From the NCBI RefSeq assembly GCF_016859125.1, contig NZ_CP069338.1, positions 7,193,501-7,257,500 of the forward strand: a stretch of 64,000 nt of DNA, in the 5' to 3' direction. The notes under the pieces are model-generated. The model was given only the letters and a program-made list of their open reading frames with translations, was not told the DNA's origin and ran no database searches. Each line of letters begins with the position of its first letter. Position 1 is the first letter of the stretch. Positions 56,047 to 64,000 of this stretch are shown here, piece by piece. The position numbers and the translations under genes were made by a program. The DNA comes from Archangium violaceum (lineage in GTDB: Bacteria > Myxococcota > Myxococcia > Myxococcales > Myxococcaceae).

Positions 56047-57152
56047 TTCACGAGGCCGTTGTCCCCCCTTCCTCCGGGCAGCCCGTCCTCTTCCCGGGGA
56101 AGTTCCAGGGCATCTTCTCGCGGGTGCGCTCGCGTTATGCCCCGCTGTTGGAGGAGGCCCGGGCGACCCTGCGCGCCCTGCCGGTCCCGTCCGCGGTCCG
56201 CGAGTTCTACACCTACGGAGTCCTGGAGCATGCGCAGCCATCGTTCATGCTGCTGCCGTTGATGTACCTCATCATGGCGGAGCACGCGGGTGGCATCACT
56301 CCCCGGCATCGCCGCTACCTGCCGTGGTACATGCTCGCGATGGAGCTGGTGGCCGTCCTCGATGACACCGTGGATCACACACCCTTCCGCTCGGGCCGGA
56401 TGACGTACCCCCGGCGGTTCGGCGAGTCCTCCGCGGCCTCCTTCTCCGGCTTCCTGATGAGCACCCTCTTCCGGAAGACCGCCGAGACGGAGCCGGTGCT
56501 GCTGCCACTCGTGGCGGACCTGTTCGAGCAGCTCTGCGCGCTGCAGACCTGGGAAAACCACTCCCGCTATCCCGAGACCTCGCCGGAGGTGCTTGCCCGC
56601 TGGCTCCAGTACCACTACGACGCGGTGGCTCCCGCGATCGCGCAGGCGTTCAACGGGGCGCTGGCGCTCCATGGCCGCGAGCCCATTCCTCGCGAGGTGT
56701 GCACCCGTTTCGGGGACCTCATGCAGGACGTGGACGACATCGTGAACTTCCTGGAGAAGCGTGAGGCGGACGGGGAGAACGACGATTTGAAGATGGGGAT
56801 CGTCACCCAGATGCTGCTGGCCACGGTCCGCGCGGACGGTTCGGCACGGGAGGCCCTGGAGGCGCTGTGGAGCCCCTATCGGGCGCTGCCCCTGGTCTCC
56901 CAGGAGGAGTTCTCGGTGGGCCTGGAGCACTGCCACCAGCGGACCCGGGCCGAGTACCAACGGATGGCGGAGTTGCTTCGGCGCCAGGGTCTGCCGGTCG
57001 CTCTGCGGAAGGTGCTCGCGGACGCGGAGGCTTGCGTCGAGGCCACTCCCGCTCCGCTGCGGCCGTGCATGCGTGACATGGTCCAGGCGTTCGTCAACCG
57101 ACTGCACTTCTTCGGACTGCCGGGCCACATGCCCACGCCTCGCTTGGAATGA
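56043..57152 (+). CDS. Divergent isoprenoid synthase-fold protein
   Basis: 369 residues, all helical. The first Asp-rich motif is DDTVD in VAVLDDTVDHTPF, and the second is DLMQDVDDIVNF with GENDDLKMGIVT behind, which align with the two Asp motifs and the DLxxGKxT end of polyprenyl synthases. The isopentenyl-diphosphate motif GKRxRP is absent (AGGITPRHRR occupies the place), so chain elongation is doubtful and terpene cyclisation or head-to-head chemistry is possible. It is coupled to a HAD phosphatase. No signal peptide or membrane helix. Confidence 0.8.
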   Translation: MIHEAVVPPSSGQPVLFPGKFQGIFSRVRSRYAPLLEEARATLRALPVPSAVREFYTYGVLEHAQPSFMLLPLMYLIMAEHAGGITPRHRRYLPWYMLAMELVAVLDDTVDHTPFRSGRMTYPRRFGESSAASFSGFLMSTLFRKTAETEPVLLPLVADLFEQLCALQTWENHSRYPETSPEVLARWLQYHYDAVAPAIAQAFNGALALHGREPIPREVCTRFGDLMQDVDDIVNFLEKREADGENDDLKMGIVTQMLLATVRADGSAREALEALWSPYRALPLVSQEEFSVGLEHCHQRTRAEYQRMAELLRRQGLPVALRKVLADAEACVEATPAPLRPCMRDMVQAFVNRLHFFGLPGHMPTPRLE

Positions 57153-57175
57153 GGGCCCTTGAAGGGGGAGCGGAC

Positions 57176-57483
57176 ATGAAGCGTATCGAGGGACCTCTGA
57201 CGGCCACGGTGCTCCTGGGTCTGGTCTCGGCGTGTGAATCGCCGTTCGAGTCCCTGGAGCTCTGCTCTGCTCGAGGCGATTCCACGGGGCGTGTCCACGT
57301 CTCGTGCTTTGCCCACCAGGACGATACCGGTCGCATCGACGAGTTCGTCTCCTTCTCACAAACTTCCGCTCGGGCGAGACCTCCCTGACGGAGAGCGCCA
57401 CGTTGCGCCAGCTCCTCTCCGACAAGGACATGCAGTGGACGGCGGACTGGAGCTACGGCGAGGCGTTGCACTTCACCCGGTAG
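57176..57483 (+). pseudogene. Frameshifted lipoprotein gene
   Basis: ATG 57176 begins a lipoprotein signal (MKRIEGPLTATVLLGLVSAC) and runs in frame for about 60 codons, with GC-ending codons up to about 57355. After that the frame has A/T-ending codons and stops at 57388. In the -1 frame from 57358 the sequence TNFRSGETSLTESATLRQ continues to TAG 57483 with almost all codons ending in G or C. One missing base near 57353-57358 explains this. The intact product would be about 102 residues. It could be a real mutation or a sequencing error; programmed frameshifting is unlikely since no slippery run is visible. Confidence 0.7.
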
Positions 57484-57489
57484 GCCGGG

Positions 57490-58755
57490 CTAGGGCGCCT
57501 CCTCCAACCCGACATTGCTGGAGGCCCGGTCGTACACGGCCATGTCGAGCAACCCTTCCTCCCTGGCCACCAGGACCGGTACCAGCATCTGGCCGGTGAC
57601 ATTGGTCAGGGTGCGCATCATGTCCAGGATGCGATCGATGGCGAGCAGGTAGCCCAGCCCCTCCAGGGGCAGCCCGGCGGAGCTGAGCACCACCGTGGCC
57701 ATCACCACCGCCGTCCCCGGCACGCCCGCGGTGCCGAAGCTGCCGAGCACCGAGGCCAGCAGGATGATGAAGTACTGCGACGCCGACAGCTCCAGGCCGA
57801 AGTACTGCGCGACGAAGAGGGAGGCGAGGGCCGGGTAGATGGCGCCGCAGCCGTCCATCTTGATGCTGGCGCCCAGCGGCACCGCGAAGGCCGCGTAGTC
57901 GCGGTTCACCCCGAGGTTGTGCGTGACGCTGCGCAGGGCCACGGGCATGGACGCGAAGCTGGACGAGCTGACGAAGGCCACCTGCATCCCGGGCGCCGCG
58001 CCCCGGAAGAAGCGCAGCGGATTGAGCCCGTGCGCCAGCAGCAGGCCCCCGTAGACGAACACGAGGTGCAGCGCGCAGGCCACGTACAACGCGAGCACGA
58101 ACCGGCCCAGCGGTAGCAGGCGCTCGAAGCCGTAGGTGCCCACCAGGGCGGCGATGAGCCCGAAGGTCCCGAGCGGGGTCAGCTCCAGCACGAAGCGGGT
58201 GACCTGGATCATCGCCTCGCTGGCCTCGCCCACCAGCGCGCGCAGCCTCGCCGTCTTCTCGCCCAGCTTGACCAGCGCGAAGCCCAGCAGGCCGGCGAAG
58301 AAGATGACCTGGAGGATCTTCCCCTCCGCCAAGGCGGCGAAGGGATTGGTCGGTACCACGCCCAGCAGCACCTGCACCGGCCCCGGTACCTCGCGCGGCT
58401 TGTAGCCCTCGGCCATGAAGAGCGTGCCCACGCCGAGCCCCGGGCGGAGCAGGGCGGCGGTGCCCAGTCCCACGCCCACCGCCAGCGCCGCGGTGACGGC
58501 GAACCACAGGAACGTCTTGCCGCCCAGCGCCGCCACGCTCTTCTGCCCGTGCAGCGCCGACACCGCATGGATGACCGCGAAGAACACCAGCGGCGTGGCG
58601 ATCATCCGGATGAGGTTGACGTACAGCGTGCCCAGCGGCTGCAGCCAGGGCCCCGCCGCTTCGCCCATTCCCCAGCCTGCCAGCGCGCCGAGCACGAAAC
58701 CGCCCAGCACGCGCTGCCAGAACGGAATGCGGAACCACCAGGACACCAGCTTCAT
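57490..58755 (-). CDS. Dicarboxylate/amino acid:cation symporter (DAACS family)
   Basis: 421 residues with eight membrane helices and two re-entrant loops of the GltPh/DctA fold. SFGTAGVPGTAVVMATVVL and IDRILDMMRTLTNVTGQ are the hairpin and substrate-binding segments. The third conserved motif is KMDGC (in IKMDGCGAIYPA) where most members have NMDGT, a notable change next to the cation site. It imports dicarboxylates, glutamate/aspartate or neutral amino acids with Na or H; the exact substrate is not shown. Convergent with the frameshifted lipoprotein gene. Confidence 0.88.
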   Translation of the reverse strand: MKLVSWWFRIPFWQRVLGGFVLGALAGWGMGEAAGPWLQPLGTLYVNLIRMIATPLVFFAVIHAVSALHGQKSVAALGGKTFLWFAVTAALAVGVGLGTAALLRPGLGVGTLFMAEGYKPREVPGPVQVLLGVVPTNPFAALAEGKILQVIFFAGLLGFALVKLGEKTARLRALVGEASEAMIQVTRFVLELTPLGTFGLIAALVGTYGFERLLPLGRFVLALYVACALHLVFVYGGLLLAHGLNPLRFFRGAAPGMQVAFVSSSSFASMPVALRSVTHNLGVNRDYAAFAVPLGASIKMDGCGAIYPALASLFVAQYFGLELSASQYFIILLASVLGSFGTAGVPGTAVVMATVVLSSAGLPLEGLGYLLAIDRILDMMRTLTNVTGQMLVPVLVAREEGLLDMAVYDRASSNVGLEEAP

Positions 58756-58813
58756 GGGCGCTGTCTAAGGTCGCCCCCACCCGTTGTCAATGCGGGCTAC
58801 TCGTGCGCGGGTG

Positions 58814-61800
58814 TCAATTGCTCACCGTGATGGAGACGGTGGGGCTGTAGGCGGAGTTGCCGGAGGAGTCGAAGGCGCGGGACTTGAGGGTGTAGGAGCC
58901 GTTGGCGCGGGTGGTGGTGTCCCAGGAGAGGGAGAAGGGGGAGGAGGAGTCGGAGCCCAGCAGGGTGGAGCCCAGGTAGAAATCGACCTTGGAGACGGTG
59001 CCCCGGTCGTCGGAGGCGGAGGCCTCGAGGAGGACGGTGCCGCCGAGGATGGAGCCGGCGGAGGGAGAAGTGATGGAGGTGGAGGGGGCCGTCAGGTCGT
59101 TGTCGAAGGTGACGTTGATGGGCTCGGAAAGGGCGGTGTTGCTGGAGGAGTCCACGGCCCTGGCGGTGAGGGTCCGAGAACCGTTGGGCTGGCCGCGGGT
59201 GTTGTAGCTGCAGGAATAGGGAGAGGTGGAGTCGGAGCAGATGACGGCGGTGCCGGCTAGGAACTCCACTCGGGACATGGCCCTGTCATCGGAGGCGGTG
59301 GCGGAGAAGGTGACGGTGCCGGTGAGGGTATCGCCCTCGAAGGGAGCGGTGAGGGAGACGGAGGGCGGGGTGAAGTCGTTGTCGGTGGTGACGGTGACGG
59401 CGGCCGAGGTGGTGCTGTTGCCCGCGGCGTCCAGGGCCCTGGCGGTGAGGGCGTGGGGACCGTTGGAGCTGGTGCGGCTGTTCCAGGAGTAGGAATAGGG
59501 AGAGGAGGAGTCGGAGCCCAGCAGGGAGGAGCCGTCGTAGAACTCCACCTTGGTGACGCCCAAGTCGTCGGAAGCGGTGGCGGAGAGGGTGATGGTGCCC
59601 TTGAGGGTGGCGCCGGCGGCTGGAGCGGTGAGGGCCACCGTGGGGGCGGTCCAGTCATTGTCGACGGTGACGTCCACGGGGGGGCTGGCGGAAGAGGAGA
59701 GCCCCACGGCGTCGAAGGCGATGACGGACAGGGAGTGGGTGCCGTTGGGAACGGTGCGGGTGTTCCAGGCGAAGGTGAAGGGCGGGGTGGCATCGGAGCC
59801 CAGCAGGGAGGTGCCGTTGTAGAAGTCGACGCGGGCCACGCCGAAGTTGTCGGAGGCGGAGGCCGAGAGGGTGACGGTGCCCTTGAGGGTGGCGCCGGCA
59901 GCCGGAGCGGTGAGGGAGGCGGTGGGCGGGGTGCCGTCCACGTCCGTCCCCACGGGGAACACCAGATCGTCGTGGTCATCCAGCGTGCCCGTGGAGCACG
60001 TGGTGGTGCTCCCTCCACTTCGGTAGACGGCGCGCAGGGCCTGCAGGGAGCCCGAGGGTAGCAGGTACGTGGTCGAGAGGACCCGTGCGCTCGTGCCGGT
60101 TGGGGTCACGGTGGTGATGTATGTCCACGACGGCGCGGTCGCGTCCGTGGCGTAGAACAGGTCCAGCCGGTCATTGCTGGTCGAGCCGACCCAGACGGTG
60201 ACGTCGACCTTCACCTCCTTGCCAGGAGCGAAGGGGGTCCCATCCACCCGAGACACCAGGATCCGATCGATCGAAGGACTGCCGGAGTGGAAGCTGCCAC
60301 TCGTCCCGTCCGAGCAGGAACCACCCAGGGTGTTGGGCTGGTGGGGCTCGGGGCCGAGATGGGCTCGGCCCCGAACCAGGGTCGTGGTGTCGCAGCGATA
60401 CGTCACCTCCGAGCACCGGGGCGCTCCGAGCGTGGCGTCGTACTCGGCGGTGCCTGGTTGGTGGACGGTGACGGAGACGGTGGGGCTGTAGGCGGAGTTG
60501 CCGGAGGAGTCGAAGGCGCGGGACTTGAGGGTGTAGGAGCCGTTGGCGCGGGTGGTGGTGTCCCAGGAGAGGGAGAAGGGGGAGGAGGAGTCGGAGCCCA
60601 GCAGGGTGGAGCCCAGGTAGAAATCGACCTTGGAGACGGTGCCCCGGTCGTCGGAGGCGGAGGCCTCGAGGAGGACGGTGCCGCCGAGGATGGAGCCGGC
60701 GGAGGGAGAGGTGATGGAGGTGGAGGGGGCCGTCAGGTCGTTGTCGAAGGTGACGTTGATGGGCTCGGAAAGGGCGGTGTTGCTGGAGGAGTCCACGGCC
60801 CTGGCGGTGAGGGTCCGAGGGCCGTTGGGGATGCTGCGGGTGTTGTAGCTGCAGGAGTAGGGGGAAGAGGAGTCGGAGCAGACGACGGCGGTGCCGGCGA
60901 GGAACTCCACTCGGGACATGGCCCTGTCATCGGAGGCGGTGGCGGAGAAGGTGACGGTGCCGGTGAGGGTATCGCCCTCGAAGGGAGCGGTGAGGGAGAC
61001 GGAGGGCGGGGTGAAGTCGTTGTCGGTGGTGACGGTGACGGCGGCCGAGGTGGTGCTGTTGCCCGCGGCGTCCAGGGCCCTGGCGGTGAGGGCGTGGGGA
61101 CCGTTGGAGCTGGTGCGGCTGTTCCAGGAGTAGGAATAGGGAGAGGAGGAGTCGGAGCCCAGCAGGGAGGAGCCGTCGTAGAACTCCACCTTGGTGACGC
61201 CCACGTTGTCGGAAGCGGAGGCCGAGAGGGTGACGGTGCCCTTGAGGATGGCGCCGGCGGCTGGAGCGGTGAGGGTCACCGTGGGGGCGGTCCAGTCATT
61301 GTCGACGGTGACGTCCACGGGGGGGCTGGCGGAAGAGGAGAGCCCCACGGCGTCGAAGGCGATGACGGACAGGGAGTGGGTGCCGTTGGGAACGGTGCGG
61401 GTGTCCCAGGCGAAGGTGAAGGGCGGGGTGGCATCGGAGCCCAGCAGGGAGGTGCCGTTGTAGAAGTCGACGCGGGCCACGCCGAAGTTGTCGGAGGCGG
61501 AGGCGGAGAGGGTGACGGTGCCCTTGAGGGTGGCGCCGGCAGCCGGAGCGGTGAGGGAGGCGGAGGGCGGGGTGCCGTCCACGTCCGTCCCCACGGGGAA
61601 CACCAGATCGTCGTGGTCATCCAGCCCACCGGGCGAACAGGCCATGGGCATGCCGTAGGTCCGGTAGACGCCGCGCACGGCCTGCAGGGATCCCGAGGGC
61701 AGCAGGTACGTGACCGACAGCGTCTGGTAGCCGCTGGAGAACGGGCTCAGGGTGGTGAGGTACGTCCACGACGGCGCGTTCGCGTCCGCGGCGTAGAACA

Positions 61801-63613
61801 GGTCCAGTTGCTCGTTGGAGGGATCGAGGCTCGCCCAGAAGCTGGCCTCGAGCGTCACCGCCTTGCCGGGGGCCAACAGGGTCCCATCCGCCCGCGAGAC
61901 CTTGAGCCGCTCCAGCGAGGGATCGAACTGATACAGCCCGTAGATTCCCTCCTCTCCGTCCGCGCAGGAGCCACCCAGGGTGTTGGGCGTGTGCTGCTCG
62001 GGACCGAAGGTGATGCCTCGACCCGCGAGCAGGTCCATCGAGTCGCACTGGCTGCCCAGGGTGCGGCAGCGCGGGACACCCAGCACCGGGTCGTGGCTCG
62101 CGATGCCCGGGTTGTCGAGCGTCACCTCGACCGAGCTGGCCGTGCTGTTGCACCCATTGTCGAAGGCCCGCGCGGTGAGGGTGACCGCGCCGTTGTTGTG
62201 GTTCCTGCTGTCCCAGACGAACTCGTAAGGGGCCGTCGTGTCGGAGCCGATGGCCTGGCCATCGACATAGAAGTCCACCCGGGTGACGCCCACGTCATCG
62301 GATGCCGTGGCGGTGAGGGTGATGTTTCCCGCGAGCGTGGCACCGCTCGTGGGCGCGGTGAGCGAGACGCTGGGGCGCACCGCGTCGTTCTTCCCCATGC
62401 AGGCCGAGTGCAACAGCCGGTTCGGCGAGCCGAGCCCGGGCTCGGTGATGCGATTCGGGATCGAGCGGGCGATGAGCTCCTCGACGACCTCGGGGGGCAT
62501 CGCCGTGGGGTGTCCCTCCAGGAAGAGGGCGACGGCACCGGAGACGTGGGGCGTCGCCATGGAGGTACCGTCGGCGATCTCGGTATCCGTATCGCCCGTG
62601 GACCAGGCCGAGAGGATGCCCTGGCCCGGCGCGAAGAGGTCCACGCAGGAGCCGAAGTTGGAGAACCAGGCCCGCATGTCGGTCTCATCCGTGGCGCCGA
62701 CGGTGAGGGCTTGCGGCGTGCGGGCCGGAGAGGTGGAGCACGCCTCCCAGCCGTCATTGCCCGCGGCGACCACGAAGGTGACACCCGCGGCGATGGTGGC
62801 CGCCACCGCGTCATCGAGCGACTGGGTCGCCTCGCCACCGAGGCTCAGGTTGGCCACCGCCGGCTTCTCGTGATGGGCGGCGATCCAGTCGATGCCGGCG
62901 AGCACCTGCTCCAGCGTCCCCTCGCCCTCGCAGTTGAGGACGCGCACCGGATGGAGCAGCACGTCCTTGGCGACGCCCACGGTGCTGCCGCCCACCGTGC
63001 CGGCCACGTGGGTTCCATGTCCCCGGCAGTCCTCCGTGCCGAGCCCGTCCCCGATGGAGTCGAAGCCGGGCCGCATCCGGCCGCTGAACTCGACGTGGGT
63101 GGAGAGCACGCCGGTGTCGACGATGTACGCGTGCACCCCGGCGCCCGTGTACTCATAGGTATAGGTGCCATTGAGCGGCAGGTCCTTCTGGTCGATGCGA
63201 TCCAGGCCCCAGATGGCGCCGCTCTGCGTGCCCGACTGGCGGAAGAGGCGATCCTGCTCGATGTACCGCACGCGCGGGTCCGCGCTCATGCGCCGCGCGG
63301 CCTCCTCCGACATGGCGGCCGTGAAGCCCTTGAGTGCGTGGGTGTACGTGCGCCGCACCTGGGCACCATGTGCCCCCGCCAGGGCCGTGATGCTCCTTCG
63401 GGTGTCCGCCGGGGTGCTCGCCAGTCCCTTCTCGTCCTCGAGGACGATGACGTAGCGGTCCTGCACGGCCCGGGCCGGTTGCGCGAGCAGGAGCCGTCCT
63501 CCCCCGGTGCGTCGTGTCTCCGGTGCCTGGGTCTGGGTCTCCTGCCGCTGCTCGCATCCGGAGGCGAGCCAGGATGCGCCAAGAAGAACCACGGTCCATA
63601 GCAGCGTGCGCAT
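58814..63613 (-). CDS. Giant secreted S8 subtilase lipoprotein with Ig-like repeats
   Basis: 1,599 residues. Lipobox LASGC (Cys20), an I9-type propeptide (about 52-122), and a proteinase K-like S8 domain (about 135-390) with Asp166 (YIVDTG), His199 (GHGTH), Asn286 and Ser351 (GTSMATP). C-terminal to it: a single Ig-like domain, then two copies of a 547-residue block made of a Cys-containing module (LGVPRCRTLGSQC and so on; contains a DHDDLVFPVGTD end) and four Ig-like domains. The Ig domains share the pattern of APAAGATLKGTVTLSASASD. These are likely substrate-binding or spacer modules. It may be a type II-secreted or surface enzyme for prey or polymer digestion. Confidence 0.92.
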   Translation of the reverse strand: MRTLLWTVVLLGASWLASGCEQRQETQTQAPETRRTGGGRLLLAQPARAVQDRYVIVLEDEKGLASTPADTRRSITALAGAHGAQVRRTYTHALKGFTAAMSEEAARRMSADPRVRYIEQDRLFRQSGTQSGAIWGLDRIDQKDLPLNGTYTYEYTGAGVHAYIVDTGVLSTHVEFSGRMRPGFDSIGDGLGTEDCRGHGTHVAGTVGGSTVGVAKDVLLHPVRVLNCEGEGTLEQVLAGIDWIAAHHEKPAVANLSLGGEATQSLDDAVAATIAAGVTFVVAAGNDGWEACSTSPARTPQALTVGATDETDMRAWFSNFGSCVDLFAPGQGILSAWSTGDTDTEIADGTSMATPHVSGAVALFLEGHPTAMPPEVVEELIARSIPNRITEPGLGSPNRLLHSACMGKNDAVRPSVSLTAPTSGATLAGNITLTATASDDVGVTRVDFYVDGQAIGSDTTAPYEFVWDSRNHNNGAVTLTARAFDNGCNSTASSVEVTLDNPGIASHDPVLGVPRCRTLGSQCDSMDLLAGRGITFGPEQHTPNTLGGSCADGEEGIYGLYQFDPSLERLKVSRADGTLLAPGKAVTLEASFWASLDPSNEQLDLFYAADANAPSWTYLTTLSPFSSGYQTLSVTYLLPSGSLQAVRGVYRTYGMPMACSPGGLDDHDDLVFPVGTDVDGTPPSASLTAPAAGATLKGTVTLSASASDNFGVARVDFYNGTSLLGSDATPPFTFAWDTRTVPNGTHSLSVIAFDAVGLSSSASPPVDVTVDNDWTAPTVTLTAPAAGAILKGTVTLSASASDNVGVTKVEFYDGSSLLGSDSSSPYSYSWNSRTSSNGPHALTARALDAAGNSTTSAAVTVTTDNDFTPPSVSLTAPFEGDTLTGTVTFSATASDDRAMSRVEFLAGTAVVCSDSSSPYSCSYNTRSIPNGPRTLTARAVDSSSNTALSEPINVTFDNDLTAPSTSITSPSAGSILGGTVLLEASASDDRGTVSKVDFYLGSTLLGSDSSSPFSLSWDTTTRANGSYTLKSRAFDSSGNSAYSPTVSVTVHQPGTAEYDATLGAPRCSEVTYRCDTTTLVRGRAHLGPEPHQPNTLGGSCSDGTSGSFHSGSPSIDRILVSRVDGTPFAPGKEVKVDVTVWVGSTSNDRLDLFYATDATAPSWTYITTVTPTGTSARVLSTTYLLPSGSLQALRAVYRSGGSTTTCSTGTLDDHDDLVFPVGTDVDGTPPTASLTAPAAGATLKGTVTLSASASDNFGVARVDFYNGTSLLGSDATPPFTFAWNTRTVPNGTHSLSVIAFDAVGLSSSASPPVDVTVDNDWTAPTVALTAPAAGATLKGTITLSATASDDLGVTKVEFYDGSSLLGSDSSSPYSYSWNSRTSSNGPHALTARALDAAGNSTTSAAVTVTTDNDFTPPSVSLTAPFEGDTLTGTVTFSATASDDRAMSRVEFLAGTAVICSDSTSPYSCSYNTRGQPNGSRTLTARAVDSSSNTALSEPINVTFDNDLTAPSTSITSPSAGSILGGTVLLEASASDDRGTVSKVDFYLGSTLLGSDSSSPFSLSWDTTTRANGSYTLKSRAFDSSGNSAYSPTVSITVSN
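58827..59984 (-). repeat. Large internal direct repeat, copy B (C-terminal)
   Basis: 1,158 bases nearly identical to 60468-61625, at a fixed offset of 1,641 bases (547 codons) with no gaps. It covers four Ig-like domains. Only scattered single-base changes were seen. The offset is in frame. Confidence 0.9.
60468..61625 (-). repeat. Large internal direct repeat, copy A
   Basis: The first-read copy of the 1,158-base Ig-block repeat in the subtilase gene. The module on its N-terminal side (61626 to about 62120) is only partly similar to its counterpart at 59985-60467. Confidence 0.9.
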
Positions 63614-63771
63614 GGGAACCCCCAGGGGCGTTGGGTGGTGTATCGGCGAATCATCCCAGGTTCGATGCCCGCCGGACCAGCCCCCCTGGCCAGGACTTCA
63701 CGCCTATCTGGGTTTCCTGTTTTCTGGTCCACCCCTCTCTCGTCCGTGAGGACGTGGTCTCCGCCCCCGAA

Positions 63772-64000
63772 CTATGCGGCGGCTTCACCTGGAGTCCGTG
63801 GCGACTCCGACGCCTCCGGGAGCTCCGGGTCCTGGCTGCGCACGAGGGCCGCGTAGTGTCCGCCCTTCGCCAGCAACTCCGCGTGCGAGCCGCGCTCGAC
63901 GATCGTCCCCTGGTCCACCACGAGGATCTGATCCGCATGCCGCACGGTGCTCAGCCGGTGGGCGATCAAGATTCGCGTACAGGCGAGCGATCGGACGTTC
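63772..64000 (-). CDS. ABC transporter ATPase, C-terminal end (truncated by the window)
   Basis: Only the last 75 residues are visible. The frame is open to the window edge. The H-loop and following strand are clear: [19 protein letters not shown], then [13 protein letters not shown], the usual end of the ATPase domain of an exporter-type ABC protein (MsbA/LipA-like). The tail ([21 protein letters not shown]) is short. Walker A, signature and membrane domains lie outside the window. It is on the same strand as the subtilase, 158 bases upstream, so a secretion link is possible but not shown. Confidence 0.88.
   Translation of the reverse strand, partial: NVRSLACTRILIAHRLSTVRHADQILVVDQGTIVERGSHAELLAKGGHYAALVRSQDPELPEASESPRTPGEAAA

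Noticed and set aside
58827-61625. Possible CRISPR or transposon from the long direct repeats
   Set aside because: The repeat is in frame inside one gene, with no short spacers, terminal inverted repeats or transposase.
60287-63601. A 1,104-codon open frame on the plus strand opposite the subtilase
   Set aside because: It is Gly/Val/Ala-rich and mirrors the repetitive subtilase; no domain appears and the minus-strand frame has all S8 motifs. High GC keeps the opposite frame open.

Overview
The window is about 64 kb of GC-rich chromosome (nearly every real codon ends in G or C) from a gliding myxobacterium, most likely of the Archangium/Cystobacter/Myxococcus group. The evidence is a four-gene locus matching the Glt/Agl gliding-motility G1 cluster (cglC, gltB, gltA, gltC), a complete type II secretion operon flanked by sigma54 activators, FHA-domain and PilZ proteins, many lipoproteins, and a secreted multi-domain subtilase. 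No tRNA, rRNA, CRISPR array, insertion sequence or phage gene was seen. It reads as core chromosome rather than a mobile island.

Layout. 1-5.3 kb: a secreted protein, a metallo-beta-lactamase-fold hydrolase, an M50-like membrane peptidase, an S46 dipeptidyl peptidase (DPP11-like by one key residue) and a four-Cys protein. 5.3-24.9 kb, all on the minus strand: a ParB-like protein, an NtrC-type response regulator, gspC-D-E-F-(small membrane protein)-G-(GspG-like protein)-H-I-J-K-L-M-N, then a double-FHA sigma54 activator and an ECF sigma factor. 24.9-31 kb: an mbnP/mbnH pair (copper protein plus its di-heme maturation enzyme), a di-heme lipoprotein and a PhoX-like lipoprotein with a collagen-like stalk. 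31.3-36.9 kb: an FHA/membrane/coiled-coil protein, a double cyclic-nucleotide-domain protein, an anchored small protein and a TPR protein. 37-41.9 kb: a homoserine kinase-like enzyme, a lipoprotein, a membrane metallopeptidase-TPR protein, a PilZ protein and a DUF192 protein. 41.9-46 kb: arsR-acr3-arsC with a perfect palindromic operator, ybaK, and purEK. 46-52.2 kb: a von Willebrand A protein and the gliding cluster, closed by a strong intrinsic terminator. 52.2-55.1 kb: plsX, a DUF2183 phosphatase and a sugar-nucleotide-type reductase. 55.3-57.5 kb: a HAD phosphatase translationally coupled to a divergent isoprenoid-synthase-fold protein, followed by a frameshifted lipoprotein gene. 57.5-64 kb: a dicarboxylate/amino-acid symporter, a 1,599-residue subtilase with a 547-residue internal duplication, and the C-terminal end of an ABC transporter cut by the window edge.

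How the parts connect. The type II system is the likely export route for the signal-peptide enzymes here (S46 peptidase, subtilase), which suits a predatory, polymer-degrading lifestyle. The Glt proteins form outer-membrane and periplasmic parts of the gliding motor. The most novel-looking items are the HAD/isoprenoid-synthase operon, the prepilin-motif-less GspG paralogue inside the gsp operon, the mbnPH copper locus with its two extra lipoproteins, and a family of short palindromic repeats placed mainly at gene ends. Start codons were often moved inward from the longest possible frame using Shine-Dalgarno sites, signal peptides and stop/start overlaps; this is stated in each entry.
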